From contig CAZWOL010000020.1 in NCBI GenBank assembly GCA_964635325.1, positions 1 through 47,147 on the forward strand: a stretch of DNA of 47,147 bases, written 5' to 3'. Made by a program: the position numbers and the translations under genes. This DNA comes from BOG-1112 sp964635325. Its GTDB lineage: Bacteria > Bdellovibrionota_B > Oligoflexia > Oligoflexales > Bog-1112. The notes beneath the pieces are model-generated. The model made no database searches. It was not told where the DNA came from and worked only from the letters and a program-made list of their open reading frames with translations. Numbering within the stretch: position 1 is the stretch's first letter; every line of letters starts with the position of its first letter. Shown one piece after another: positions 33,648-42,720 of this stretch.

Positions 33648-35066
33648 ATGGAAATACTCCGCTTGCTCGAACGCACGCGTGCGACCATTCAACCCGGTCG
33701 TGAACGTATGCGTCGAGCCCTTGATGAACTTGGTCTTGATACTCAGACACTACCACCCAGTCTACTGATTGGGGGTACCAACGGAAAGGGTAGTACTGCT
33801 GGTTCGCTTTGGCGTCTGCTTGCACTTGCTGGGATTCGCTGTGGGCTTTATACATCTCCGCACATTCTGCATTTTAGCGAACGCATCCAGATCTCTGACC
33901 GCACTCTCAGTATGGAAGATTTAGAGGATGAACTCGCAGCATTACGAACCCGACTCAGTCCTGAGCTCGAAGAGAGTTTGAGTTTCTTTGAATTGACGAC
34001 GGTTCTAGCATTGACCGTCTTTAAGCGTTATGAATGCGAACTCATGATTTTGGAAGTTGGGATCGGGGGTAGATGGGATGCTACAAATACGGTCGAACCC
34101 ATAGCGTCAGCAATTGTTTCGATTGACTATGACCACCAAGAATTTCTTGGACATACTTTAGATGCGATTGCAAAAGAAAAGTTAGGCCTTGCTCGAAGAG
34201 GCAAGGCTCTGTTTTGGGGTGAACGTCTTCATGAGGCAGTTTTAGAAGCAACTCTGAATCAAGCTCAGCACGAGTGTCCATTCATTTTGCACCGTTCTGG
34301 ACATGCCTTTGGCAGCAAGGGGGCAACTGGTTTTGTGCATTTGCCAGGCCTGGAAGATTGGAGCTACCCAATGCCAACCTGGTTCGAGGGACGTGCTCCA
34401 ATTTTGAAGCAGAACTTTAGTGTAGCTGTAGCGATTTTCTACAGCTTAGTTCATGAAGACTTTCTAGCACGTTCCAATACCACACTGTTGCCTATACAAC
34501 GAGCACATGCTGCACTCACCCAATTTAGTAATGATCAAGGACCATGGCCGCCATCTTTCTTTGGGCGCTTACAGAGGCTTCACATACAAGGATCATCGGC
34601 AAAGACATGGGATTTTTATCTCGATGTCTGTCACAATATTGCATCTGTTCGAGAGTTTGTTCGTACTTTGGAGGAGCTCGGGCTTGTTATTCGTAATCGC
34701 AAGAAGATCGCAGGCTTTGTTTCGATTTTACGCGACAAGGATCTAGAACCCATGATCATGCTTTTGCGTGAGGTTCTCGACCCATTTGTGATATTTAAAA
34801 TAGACAATGTCCGATCGATTACGGAAGATCAATTGACCAAGTTCCATGACGACGTGGTACTTTACGATGACTTTGCGGACTTGTGGAACAATTGTGCGGA
34901 CCATATTCATTCACCGGTAGCGATCTGCGGATCCTTTTATGCCGTCGGAAGAGTTCTTGAATACTTTAAAGCGTACCCTCAAGGTTTTTCTGCTCAGAGC
35001 ACCCTTCACGCTACTGATCCTCGCTCTCTTTGCGACCACATTCACTCTGCGAGCAGCTCCCGCTAA
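33648..35066 (+). CDS. folC: Folylpolyglutamate / dihydrofolate synthase
   Basis: Adds dihydropteroate or glutamate units in folate metabolism. 472 aa of the Mur-ligase type: P-loop IGGTNGKGSTAGS (about 42-53), LYTSPHILHFSERI, the Mg-site region EVGIGGRWDATN, and SIDYDHQEFLGHTLDAIAKEK. The C-terminal domain is recognisable though drifted (DVCHNIASVREF), and the last ~15 residues are unlike relatives. The start ATG 33648 has GGAG about ten bases upstream. Its last ~110 bases overlap the lptD reading frame in another frame, so the two are translated in an overlapping arrangement. Confidence 0.93.
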   Translation: MEILRLLERTRATIQPGRERMRRALDELGLDTQTLPPSLLIGGTNGKGSTAGSLWRLLALAGIRCGLYTSPHILHFSERIQISDRTLSMEDLEDELAALRTRLSPELEESLSFFELTTVLALTVFKRYECELMILEVGIGGRWDATNTVEPIASAIVSIDYDHQEFLGHTLDAIAKEKLGLARRGKALFWGERLHEAVLEATLNQAQHECPFILHRSGHAFGSKGATGFVHLPGLEDWSYPMPTWFEGRAPILKQNFSVAVAIFYSLVHEDFLARSNTTLLPIQRAHAALTQFSNDQGPWPPSFFGRLQRLHIQGSSAKTWDFYLDVCHNIASVREFVRTLEELGLVIRNRKKIAGFVSILRDKDLEPMIMLLREVLDPFVIFKIDNVRSITEDQLTKFHDDVVLYDDFADLWNNCADHIHSPVAICGSFYAVGRVLEYFKAYPQGFSAQSTLHATDPRSLCDHIHSASSSR

Positions 35067-38000
35067 GCTTGGAGATGGTAGCTCGGGTCTTCCTCCACTC
35101 TTTTTTGATGCAGACTCGACGAGCTTTGATCGCAATGCCATGCAGCAGGTTTTAGAGGGCAACGTCGTTGCGATGCTAGCCTCCAATCTTATTATGGCAG
35201 ACAAACTTTCTATTGATCGTGAAAAGAACATTTTCAAAGCGACTGGCCATGTGTTGGTCCTGAGTTCGAATCAGGTGTTTGGAGGAGATGAGCTCATTCT
35301 CTATGCCAAGACTGAAGATTTTTTTCTGCAAAATGCCTTCTTAGTAGCGAACGATTCTAAAAAAGCTGCTGAAATTAGTCAGCGTGTCCTCGGCATAACC
35401 GCTGAAGAGGTCCGCTTTGAAGTTGAGAAAAAGCGACAACTTGAAATCGTGAGGGGTCAAAAAGATAGCCTTAAGAAGCGCTTTAGCAAGCTCGCTCCCT
35501 CGCAGCGCCCTCTGCTTATAAATGAATATGCATTACTCCTCGAGAAAGAGCAGCTGATTGCTAAGCAAAAGAATACGGTGCTAGCACAGTTGGGAATGCA
35601 AAAACGCGATGGCATAGAACGGCGTCGGGCCTTTTGGGCCGAGAGTCAGAAGCGAAGTTTGTCACTCTCTCGTCCTATGCTTCCGGGGAACTACATCAAG
35701 CTTAGTGGCAATTGGTTAGAACGTACTGAAGGGAACCACTACCGCGCGCAAAATGCAGTTGTCACTCCATGTATGTGCGAAGACGATGAGAAACCAGCAT
35801 GGGGTCTGCGTACGGAAAGCTTTGATGCTTATGGAGAGGGTTATGCGGATCTGAGTGATGCTGTGATTGAGATCAAAGGTATTCCCATCCTCTATTTTCC
35901 ATACTTACGCATACCGATGAAGGGTGAACGTCAGTCAGGCTTTTTATTTCCTAATCTGAGTTACGCAAAATACAACGGCTCGGTACTTTCGCAGCCCATT
36001 TTTTTCGACTTAGGACCCAACAAAGATTCGACTGTGACCCTCGATATGATTGAAAAGCGTGGCTTGCGCATCGGAGGTGAACTTCGTTACCAGGAGAAAA
36101 CCTACTCGGGGTGGACTCTGTCGGGTGAGATTATTCGGGATCGTCAGTGGTTAAATCTGCAGAGTGAACGTGCTGAGTTGGCTCGCGCATACAATGATGG
36201 TTTGTCACAGGCTCAGGCCCAACAGAACAACTTGCCTTCTCCAACATCACGTACAGGGAGCTTATCATTACCTTCGCTGTCGAGCACAGGGTACTGGCAT
36301 AATATTGGTTATGCGTACTGCCTTGATCACCCGACAGCCCCTCAGTGTCAGGAGGCGCTCAATAATTCAATACAAGCTCCTAGCAATCAATGGCGACATA
36401 AAATGGAATGGCAAGGCATGACCTTCCTCACACCTCGCATGTCTTTTGTGAGTGAAGGGAAAATGCTATCCGACCATCGCTATTTGCAGGACCTATATTT
36501 TGAAAAGTTCAATGAGAGTTTCAGTCCAGCCTACCCCAGTCTTTTCTCCAAAGCGAAGGGGCACTTTCATCTGGATGGAAGCGACTTCTACGGAGGCATA
36601 GGTAGTGCCTGGGGTGATCGCATGACGTCCGATAGCCCCTATTCTGGGCATCAAGTTCCACTTTATGCACGTCTGCGAACCCGTTTGTTTCCACTTCTTG
36701 AGGCCCCTCGCCCAGTCTATGCGGGTGTTCTCTTGAATTTCAAACGTCTGCACTTTTTGGATGATGCGTCTTTTCATAAAAGCTTTCCTAATGACAGTGT
36801 GAATGCACACTTAGACTCGGGTAATTGGACGCAGGTCAAATTCAACTTGCTGACCCCCCTTTTCAAAGACCAGGTCTTCACACTCGACTCCTTTGGAGAG
36901 TTTGAGGCACGTTCTATAGAAGCAGACTACCGCTTCTCTGCAAGCAATCAGACTCCGGACAGCATACTGACCCATGCGGATTCAAATAGCACAATACGGA
37001 CTGCACGCTTTGGTCTAGACTTTCACTTACCCATCGATGGAATCATGCAGCTACTTGCAGATGAGGATGGTGACAAAAAAAGCGGACGCTTCCTCAACCA
37101 TCGCATGGATTGGGGTTTAAATTATTCGCTGCGCCCATCCGTCGTCCGCAAAGGTGGCTACGCAGATATTACAAATGCCTACCAGTATGACGCAGCTCAA
37201 GGACGCTTTAGAAGCCTTGAAAATGCTCAGTCGCTAACCTATTTTGCTTCGGAAAACCCTCAGAACTTTGATTCGGATCTACTGCCCGAAGCTGAACGTA
37301 TGATTCCGCATCAGCAGATTCTTCTGAGTACAAGTCATGATTGGTTGACGTACCAACGGACTTGGCAGAACACAAGAGCATCTCAGTCAGAAGCTCAGGC
37401 AAGTGGGATTCAAGACTTTCAAGCTATGGCTGAGAAAGAACTAAGCTATGCAAACTACCTCTCGGAGCAACTTCACAGAAGTTTGAATGCAGAAGATGCT
37501 CGTAAGCGAGGGTTTCATATATTGGAAAGTAACCGTCAGACCTTTCTCCATGTCGATAGTAATATCGGATATGATTTTCGTAAGCAGCAAGAGCGTAGAC
37601 GTTTAGAATCCGATCCTGTCATTAGCAGCACAAATTTGCCACAACCTTGGTCTCCATGGCGTTCGAATGCATCTCTCAGTCTTTATGACACGACGCTATC
37701 GACGTTTGCAAAGTATGATATATATTCGCACCTGTTTTCTGAAATGCGCTTTCAACTCAGTTTGCCACAATTTTTGCAAAGTCGCATATCGTTAGGATAC
37801 TCCATCGAAAAAGAGGTTTCCTACGATGGATTAGGAGGACTTCTTCTCAACCGTACGATCACTCGCAACTACGGACTTACAAGCAGCCTTATTCCTCAAA
37901 TTACACTTGTTGGGGAATACGATATCCGAATGAAAGAAAATCAAAGTCCTGACCGTCAATACTATGCATCTGCAGGAGCTCAATACTCTTCCCCATCCCA

Positions 38001-38151
38001 ATGTTGGGGGATGAATTTTTATTGGCGCAAAGACTTTCCCGAACCAACCTGGGCAGGAACCTACTACCTTTCGTTGATCGTCAAATTCTTCAACTACAAC
38101 CGCGAATATGGTAACCTTTTATCGAAGGCCAATCAGAGCAACGTAAATTAG
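34957..38151 (+). CDS. lptD: LPS-assembly outer-membrane barrel LptD, with helical insertion
   Basis: Outer-membrane barrel that inserts LPS into the outer leaflet. 1064 aa from a TTG at 34957 (GGAAG upstream), which gives a clean signal peptide; ATG 34939 is the alternative. The OstA/LptA-like domain spans about 52-132, and the LptD core from about 245 has TPCMCEDDEKPAW with paired cysteines 271/273, then KGIPILYFPYLRIP and GERQSGFLFPNLSY, followed by the barrel. Residues about 138-235 are an unusual Lys/Gln/Glu-rich helical insertion between the two domains. E. coli LptD has 784 aa. It overlaps folC by 110 bp. Confidence 0.93.
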   Translation: MNTLKRTLKVFLLRAPFTLLILALFATTFTLRAAPAKLGDGSSGLPPLFFDADSTSFDRNAMQQVLEGNVVAMLASNLIMADKLSIDREKNIFKATGHVLVLSSNQVFGGDELILYAKTEDFFLQNAFLVANDSKKAAEISQRVLGITAEEVRFEVEKKRQLEIVRGQKDSLKKRFSKLAPSQRPLLINEYALLLEKEQLIAKQKNTVLAQLGMQKRDGIERRRAFWAESQKRSLSLSRPMLPGNYIKLSGNWLERTEGNHYRAQNAVVTPCMCEDDEKPAWGLRTESFDAYGEGYADLSDAVIEIKGIPILYFPYLRIPMKGERQSGFLFPNLSYAKYNGSVLSQPIFFDLGPNKDSTVTLDMIEKRGLRIGGELRYQEKTYSGWTLSGEIIRDRQWLNLQSERAELARAYNDGLSQAQAQQNNLPSPTSRTGSLSLPSLSSTGYWHNIGYAYCLDHPTAPQCQEALNNSIQAPSNQWRHKMEWQGMTFLTPRMSFVSEGKMLSDHRYLQDLYFEKFNESFSPAYPSLFSKAKGHFHLDGSDFYGGIGSAWGDRMTSDSPYSGHQVPLYARLRTRLFPLLEAPRPVYAGVLLNFKRLHFLDDASFHKSFPNDSVNAHLDSGNWTQVKFNLLTPLFKDQVFTLDSFGEFEARSIEADYRFSASNQTPDSILTHADSNSTIRTARFGLDFHLPIDGIMQLLADEDGDKKSGRFLNHRMDWGLNYSLRPSVVRKGGYADITNAYQYDAAQGRFRSLENAQSLTYFASENPQNFDSDLLPEAERMIPHQQILLSTSHDWLTYQRTWQNTRASQSEAQASGIQDFQAMAEKELSYANYLSEQLHRSLNAEDARKRGFHILESNRQTFLHVDSNIGYDFRKQQERRRLESDPVISSTNLPQPWSPWRSNASLSLYDTTLSTFAKYDIYSHLFSEMRFQLSLPQFLQSRISLGYSIEKEVSYDGLGGLLLNRTITRNYGLTSSLIPQITLVGEYDIRMKENQSPDRQYYASAGAQYSSPSQCWGMNFYWRKDFPEPTWAGTYYLSLIVKFFNYNREYGNLLSKANQSNVN

Positions 38152-38168
38152 AAGCGACGTGCAAATAC

Positions 38169-38816
38169 TTAGGATTGTGGGTCGCTTTCAAAGATCGGTG
38201 AGGCAAAGAAATCGGATACCACCCTTTGGGCGAGAGCTTTGCTTTGAGAGACAAACAATAGCTCGAGATTTTCTTCGGTTCGCAAAAATTGGCTTTCCGG
38301 TGTGCTCTGTGTCGAAAAGATATTGAAATTAGACTGAATGGGATAGTCCTTTTGAAGCAAAAGCGTACGTGTACGTACATCCCAGATTTCAATACCGACA
38401 GAGAAATTTAGGAGCTCCCGCTTAGAAAAAACATCTGCAGAATGTAGGTTGACGTACTGATTCGGAGCAAAGGGTTGCCCATTGCTATTCAGGTGGTCAT
38501 GCGGGTTTTGCAGGGTGCCTCGCGAATCTGTTTCATACTCAGATGAACGAGCATCTTTGAGATGTACCGCGAGAACATAGTCAGCCTGTGAGGTTTTTGT
38601 GACGACGAGGTGTCCACTAGAACCAAACGCGAGCTGCAGCGCTGACCAAAGTGCATCATGGGGCAGTACCACGCGACTGGAGTCATAGATTGGAGAAATG
38701 GCAATAGTTTTTGCGCCACTGGGAATAGAAATATGCTTATTTGTAAAACGATATGCACAAGCCCCAAAGAGCAGAGGGCTTAGAATAAAAAGATTTTTAA
38801 AAACTTTAAACCACAT
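38169..38816 (-). CDS. lptE: LptE-like LPS-assembly lipoprotein
   Basis: 215 aa. A signal sequence ends in LFGAC with Cys20 as the likely lipidated residue, followed by AYRFTNKHISIPSGAKTIAISP, which matches the start of LptE proteins (xYRF...IPxGxxTIAVxP). LptE plugs the LptD barrel, and its position directly after lptD, on the opposite strand with an 18-bp convergent gap, fits. The usual downstream neighbours (leuS, holA) are absent. Sequence similarity is weak beyond the first 40 residues. Start ATG 38816 has no good ribosome site. Confidence 0.72.
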   Translation of the reverse strand: MWFKVFKNLFILSPLLFGACAYRFTNKHISIPSGAKTIAISPIYDSSRVVLPHDALWSALQLAFGSSGHLVVTKTSQADYVLAVHLKDARSSEYETDSRGTLQNPHDHLNSNGQPFAPNQYVNLHSADVFSKRELLNFSVGIEIWDVRTRTLLLQKDYPIQSNFNIFSTQSTPESQFLRTEENLELLFVSQSKALAQRVVSDFFASPIFESDPQS

Positions 38817-38833
38817 TGCGAGAAATGCTACGG

Positions 38834-39310
38834 ATGGATTATTTACCACGGCCCAAAAGACCAACTCGAGTTTCGCAACTCAGTGCAAAAATCCAAGCAG
38901 ACCAATGGACTCGACACAATGTCATAAACACTATCACGGATGGAGACGGGCTGGAATGGAAAGTTCAAGTTCATAGCGAAGAAAGCATCGAAGCTAGAAA
39001 ACGCGCTTTAATGACAAGCGTCACCCTTAGTGTAGAAGCAAGTGGGCAAATTTTGGTCAAGACGGGCACACTCGACAGTCAAGATGACGCGCGTTTGCTT
39101 TTGCTGATCGGAGCTCGGAAAATAAATTTCGCCATAGAGGCATTTCGCTTCCAAGCAAGCAGTGGTGAAGAAGTACACAGAACTGTATCTTTGCGCCTTC
39201 ATGAATACAGAAAAAATTTTGCAAAGCAAAGTCTGTCGGAGCTGAAACGCAAGTGGATCGGCGCTTGGATAGATCGTCACAAGGCTTTCTCTGAATTCAA
39301 TAACAACTGA
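38834..39310 (+). CDS. Conserved-looking small orphan protein
   Basis: 158 aa from ATG 38834; earlier starts at 38825 (ATG) and 38816 (TTG) exist, and none has a clear ribosome site. No signal peptide, no membrane segment. The middle is alternating (SVTLSVEASGQILVKTG, then DARLLLLIGARKINFAIEAFRF) and the C-terminus is helical and basic (SLSELKRKWIGAWIDRHK). I do not recognise it. It is head-to-head with the lptE-like gene, with start codons only ~17 bp apart, so each promoter would lie inside the other gene. Confidence 0.6.
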   Translation: MDYLPRPKRPTRVSQLSAKIQADQWTRHNVINTITDGDGLEWKVQVHSEESIEARKRALMTSVTLSVEASGQILVKTGTLDSQDDARLLLLIGARKINFAIEAFRFQASSGEEVHRTVSLRLHEYRKNFAKQSLSELKRKWIGAWIDRHKAFSEFNNN

Positions 39311-39459
39311 TCGAATCACAAGCTCCGCGATCTCGCCTTCACTCAGCGCTGAAAAACACTTCATTTTGCTGGAATTTGAGTTGGTATAGAATGGAAATTT
39401 TCGCTAAATTGGAGTTTCCTAACAGCAATTCGTTATCTGTCTGGAAGTAGGGGATTCAC

Positions 39460-39903
39460 ATGATGGACATCATACCCACTTTAGTCGATGGTGCAGTCAT
39501 ATGCACTCTGGTCAACAGCTGCGACTACAAAACGCGGCTTTGCCCAGATTGCGACCACCTTGTGATTAAAATTCATAATTGGCTCAAGCATACGGCACTT
39601 GAATACATGATCCTCGACCTCCAAGATGAAAAAGAGATCTGCCCAAGTTTCCTACAGGATATTATGCAGCTCCGAAAGCGACTCCGTGTGCACTTGCTCT
39701 TTTCAGGTGTCATGGCTCAATCACGCAGACTTCTTGAAGGCTTTAACTACGGAGATACCTTTCCCATCTTTCTTACACCCGAAGATGCTGTCCGCGCTCT
39801 GCGCATGCAGAATCCAGGGCTTACTGAGGCCCCTCTCAAAACCCAAGTTAGTTTTGGAAATTCGCTTGGCAAAACGATGGACGCCATCCACCAGCAACTT
39901 TGA
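39460..39903 (+). CDS. STAS-like domain protein
   Basis: 147 aa. Residues about 8-115 fit a STAS (anti-sigma-factor-antagonist) fold: strand AVICTLV, the central strand-turn-helix YMILDLQDEKEICPSFLQDIMQLRKRL, then VHLLFSGVMAQSRRLLEGFNYGDTFPIF and the helix TPEDAVRAL. S63 lies where many members carry the regulatory serine. No anti-sigma kinase is next to it, so its pathway is unknown. Extra cysteines (C15, C21, C28, C31, C61) are unusual for the family. ATG 39460 has AGGGG six bases upstream. Confidence 0.7.
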   Translation: MMDIIPTLVDGAVICTLVNSCDYKTRLCPDCDHLVIKIHNWLKHTALEYMILDLQDEKEICPSFLQDIMQLRKRLRVHLLFSGVMAQSRRLLEGFNYGDTFPIFLTPEDAVRALRMQNPGLTEAPLKTQVSFGNSLGKTMDAIHQQL

Positions 39904-39904
39904 C

Positions 39905-40020
39905 AGCCTGCAAAGACCTTCGATCTAAGGCTACCTAGCTAAGCAGGCGATCTTTCGACTCGCTACGCTCGCTCAAGATGACGGTGACAGTAGCACTCAC
40001 GCAAACGGTGACGGTGACCG
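39905..40020. repeat. Dispersed intergenic repeat, copy R6
   Basis: The core CCTAGCTAAGCAGGCGATC, followed by TTTCGACTCGCTACGCTCGCTC, matches repeat R1. A short tandem GGTGACGGTGAC-type stretch follows. It lies between convergent genes (STAS-like and Pro-rich lipoprotein), where a bidirectional terminator would be useful. Confidence 0.6.
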
Positions 40021-40027
40021 GTAGTAA

Positions 40028-41206
40028 CTAGCGTCCTCTTTCCTTGTTGATCACGTCCAAACTCTTTTGGATCACAGCAAGGTTTTGTCGTACAGATGAC
40101 AGCTGATCGGACTCGGGATATTTGTCGATCGCAGCTTGCAGAAATTTTTGCGCTTGCTCAAGGTAGGCACCACGAGCTTTGAGATCACTTACAGGGACCG
40201 AGCTTTGGTAGGCGCGAGCTGCCTTTGTACGCAACTCACTCACTGCTTTGTTAGCAACAACCCGAATTTTTGCGGCAGCAGAAGCATGAAAAGGACTTGA
40301 GGGTTCGATGTGTCGCAGCACTTCGATAGCATTATGAAACTCATTTTTCTCGCTGAGTTCCTGGGCTTTTTTAAGCAATCCCGAACCATCTGTATCCGTT
40401 TCTTCTACATGAGGACTTGCCAGATCAGGAGTTGGGACTACAGCTGCTGACACCGGTGGAGGTGGCGTCTGTTGAGGAGCATTAGGATCTACTGGTGCTG
40501 GGAGAGGAGCAAGTACTGCTGCTTTTTTCTCCTCAACCACAACAGGAGTTGGACTCAGGCGTTCACGAACTTTTGCCCATTGTGCAGCTTTTTCTAACAA
40601 GAGAACACGAAGCGGATGAGCATACTCTGATTTTTTATCCTCTCGCTCCAAAGCACGCAGCGCAAGATCATAGATCGAAAGATCTTGAACGAAAGGGTTG
40701 ATTTCCAATTCGACCTTAAAAGAAATTTTCAACTGATCCGACAAATCCTCAAGAGACTTTGCTTTGGTCCAATCTTTCACATCAACTGGCATGCGCTCCG
40801 TGAGTTGCGCCTGTTCGAACAAGACAGAATCAACACCACTCTTTGCATACGCACGCAGTGCCGCAATGACAAGAATACCTCTATTCAGAGGACTACGTTC
40901 ATTTGATGCAGCTATATGACGAATACGTTGCAAATCTGCAACCGAGAGGTTGGTCTGTAAATCTGAAACCTTCAAATATAGCCCAACATCTTCTGCGGGC
41001 AAAACTGCTGGAGGTTCAGGACTTGCAGGAGCAACAGGCAATTCACTGTCGGAGAATTTTCGCTTAATCTTGGAGCCCTTTTTGGACTCATCTATCTTTT
41101 CCAAGGCAAGAGGTTCTCTTTGTTCACTCAGAAAAGGCTGTGGGTTACATGAAGTCAACACACCGACAGAAGTCCCCAATACCAGAATGTAACTCAAACG
41201 ACTCAT
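40028..41206 (-). CDS. Proline-rich, TPR-like lipoprotein
   Basis: 392-aa lipoprotein: a signal sequence with perfect lipobox LTSC, Cys20 as first residue. Parts are a Lys/Ser linker, a helical central domain (about 75-210), a Pro/Ala/Val-rich spacer (about 222-275) and a C-terminal helical repeat region (GLLKKAQELSEKNEFHNAIEVLRHIEP) that resembles tetratricopeptide proteins. A cell-envelope assembly or peptidoglycan role is possible but unproven. Start ATG 41206 has AGG six bases upstream; the frame runs a further 11 codons. The barrel gene lies upstream on the same strand (135-bp gap). Confidence 0.82.
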   Translation of the reverse strand: MSRLSYILVLGTSVGVLTSCNPQPFLSEQREPLALEKIDESKKGSKIKRKFSDSELPVAPASPEPPAVLPAEDVGLYLKVSDLQTNLSVADLQRIRHIAASNERSPLNRGILVIAALRAYAKSGVDSVLFEQAQLTERMPVDVKDWTKAKSLEDLSDQLKISFKVELEINPFVQDLSIYDLALRALEREDKKSEYAHPLRVLLLEKAAQWAKVRERLSPTPVVVEEKKAAVLAPLPAPVDPNAPQQTPPPPVSAAVVPTPDLASPHVEETDTDGSGLLKKAQELSEKNEFHNAIEVLRHIEPSSPFHASAAAKIRVVANKAVSELRTKAARAYQSSVPVSDLKARGAYLEQAQKFLQAAIDKYPESDQLSSVRQNLAVIQKSLDVINKERGR

Positions 41207-41340
41207 ACTGAACCTATATCCTGAAAAATCCGAACGCACAGAACTTAGAAGCGTGCCCCCGAAAATTAGCTAACTCACTAATCTTAGGTTGAAATTCAAA
41301 GTTACTATAGCGAAAAGAGCTCGCTTGGAAAAGCTGCAAT

Positions 41341-42585
41341 TTAAAATTCGAGAGAGAAATTGAGCATAGTCCGACGGTCTTCCTTAGGCTTTTTTTCGGC
41401 AGAAACATCTCGACCATAAGCCGCAAGTTGCAAGGTCATGAAACCTAAGCGCAGACTGAACCCTCCGGAGAAAAATCCTTGGTTCATACCCAACTGAAAA
41501 GATAGAGGAGGGGGGAGCAAGGGATTACCCGTGAAGAGTTCTATGCCACCATGAATTTGTTTTGCGATGTCGACACCGGGAAGGCCATAGTATTGGGTTC
41601 CACTTTGCAAGCTCAAATGATGTAAATCAGCAGAGAAGCGTAGAGAAAATCTATGAAAAAGTCGGGGTGTTATCGAAACACCAACCCGTATATCCGTTGG
41701 GTCCATAAGGCCAAGCGAATCAGGATTATTGATAGTTCCGGTAAATTGCGCTCCACAGATTTTTTGTCGCGTACGTGTATACGGATTTAAGTAGTTATCT
41801 TGGCATCCCGTAGGAAGGTTAAAGATCGCAAAGCCGACCGTCGGAAACCAAAAATCCGCAAGGGTAAATATCGCTCCAACATCAACAGCTAAAGCACGCG
41901 TCGAATTGCTTTGCTCACTAATGCGAGCCTTTAGTTGAGTTGCACTCACAAGGGTAGGCACGTCGACTCGTTCATTGTAGTCATAGCGCATTATAGGCCG
42001 TAATTGCATACCAAAATTAACACGATTGCTAGCCCTACTCACAGACCATGCAAGATTAGCTCCAAAGTCGGAGATCATATCTACTTTTTGCATATCAGAA
42101 GATGTTGCATCGGGAGCTAGGCTTACCTGTGTCCTCATATAGGGACCAACAGCAGCATTCATTCGCGAACCCATATCCATAAAGACTATAGGATTCAACT
42201 CCATGATAGCCCAGATGGGTTTGCTAGTATCATCGATTTTTTGCAAAGCACTCGACACCGCAGACGCCATTGTGCCTCCATCGTGTGCCTGTGCAATTTG
42301 TATGTTGTCGAAGAAGACTTTACCTTGAGTGTTATAACCCCCACTAAAGTTGGGTATCGAAATTAAATGGACTGTATTGCGAGCGCGCGCCTTGTGTATA
42401 CGAGAAATCCCCCCAGGGTTGGTCCATACCGAGCTTTCATCATTGGCAACAGCAGTGAAGGCACCTCCCACACCGTTTGCTTTCACAGGTACAAAAGGCT
42501 CTGGCAGCTCTTCTGCTAATGCAGAGCAGCTGATCAAGAAGCCTAGGCATAGGGTTGATTTAAAGACTTGCCAATTTACTCTCAT
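41341..42585 (-). CDS. PorV/FadL-like outer-membrane barrel protein
   Basis: 414 aa with a signal peptide (about 1-24, ending ALAE). The mature N-terminus holds the family mark VGGAFTAVANDESSVWTNPGGIS, seen in PorV, PorQ and FadL/UPF0164-type proteins. The rest is amphipathic beta strands typical of a barrel, ending LNFSLEF with the terminal Phe expected for BAM recognition. Could be a transporter or secretion-linked barrel. Start ATG 42585 has GGAGG six bases upstream; a TTG just before is unlikely. Divergent from the cyclase gene. Confidence 0.85.
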   Translation of the reverse strand: MRVNWQVFKSTLCLGFLISCSALAEELPEPFVPVKANGVGGAFTAVANDESSVWTNPGGISRIHKARARNTVHLISIPNFSGGYNTQGKVFFDNIQIAQAHDGGTMASAVSSALQKIDDTSKPIWAIMELNPIVFMDMGSRMNAAVGPYMRTQVSLAPDATSSDMQKVDMISDFGANLAWSVSRASNRVNFGMQLRPIMRYDYNERVDVPTLVSATQLKARISEQSNSTRALAVDVGAIFTLADFWFPTVGFAIFNLPTGCQDNYLNPYTRTRQKICGAQFTGTINNPDSLGLMDPTDIRVGVSITPRLFHRFSLRFSADLHHLSLQSGTQYYGLPGVDIAKQIHGGIELFTGNPLLPPPLSFQLGMNQGFFSGGFSLRLGFMTLQLAAYGRDVSAEKKPKEDRRTMLNFSLEF

Positions 42586-42720
42586 CAAAAGCCTCCGAAC
42601 GCTTTATCGGTAGCAGAACTAAAACTTTGCTAGGCAAAATTGACCCGAAGAACACTGTTTTGCGGAGTTTAGTTTTTGAAGGAGTGAACCGAAAAAAATG
42701 TGAATTAAGAGACGTGGGCT

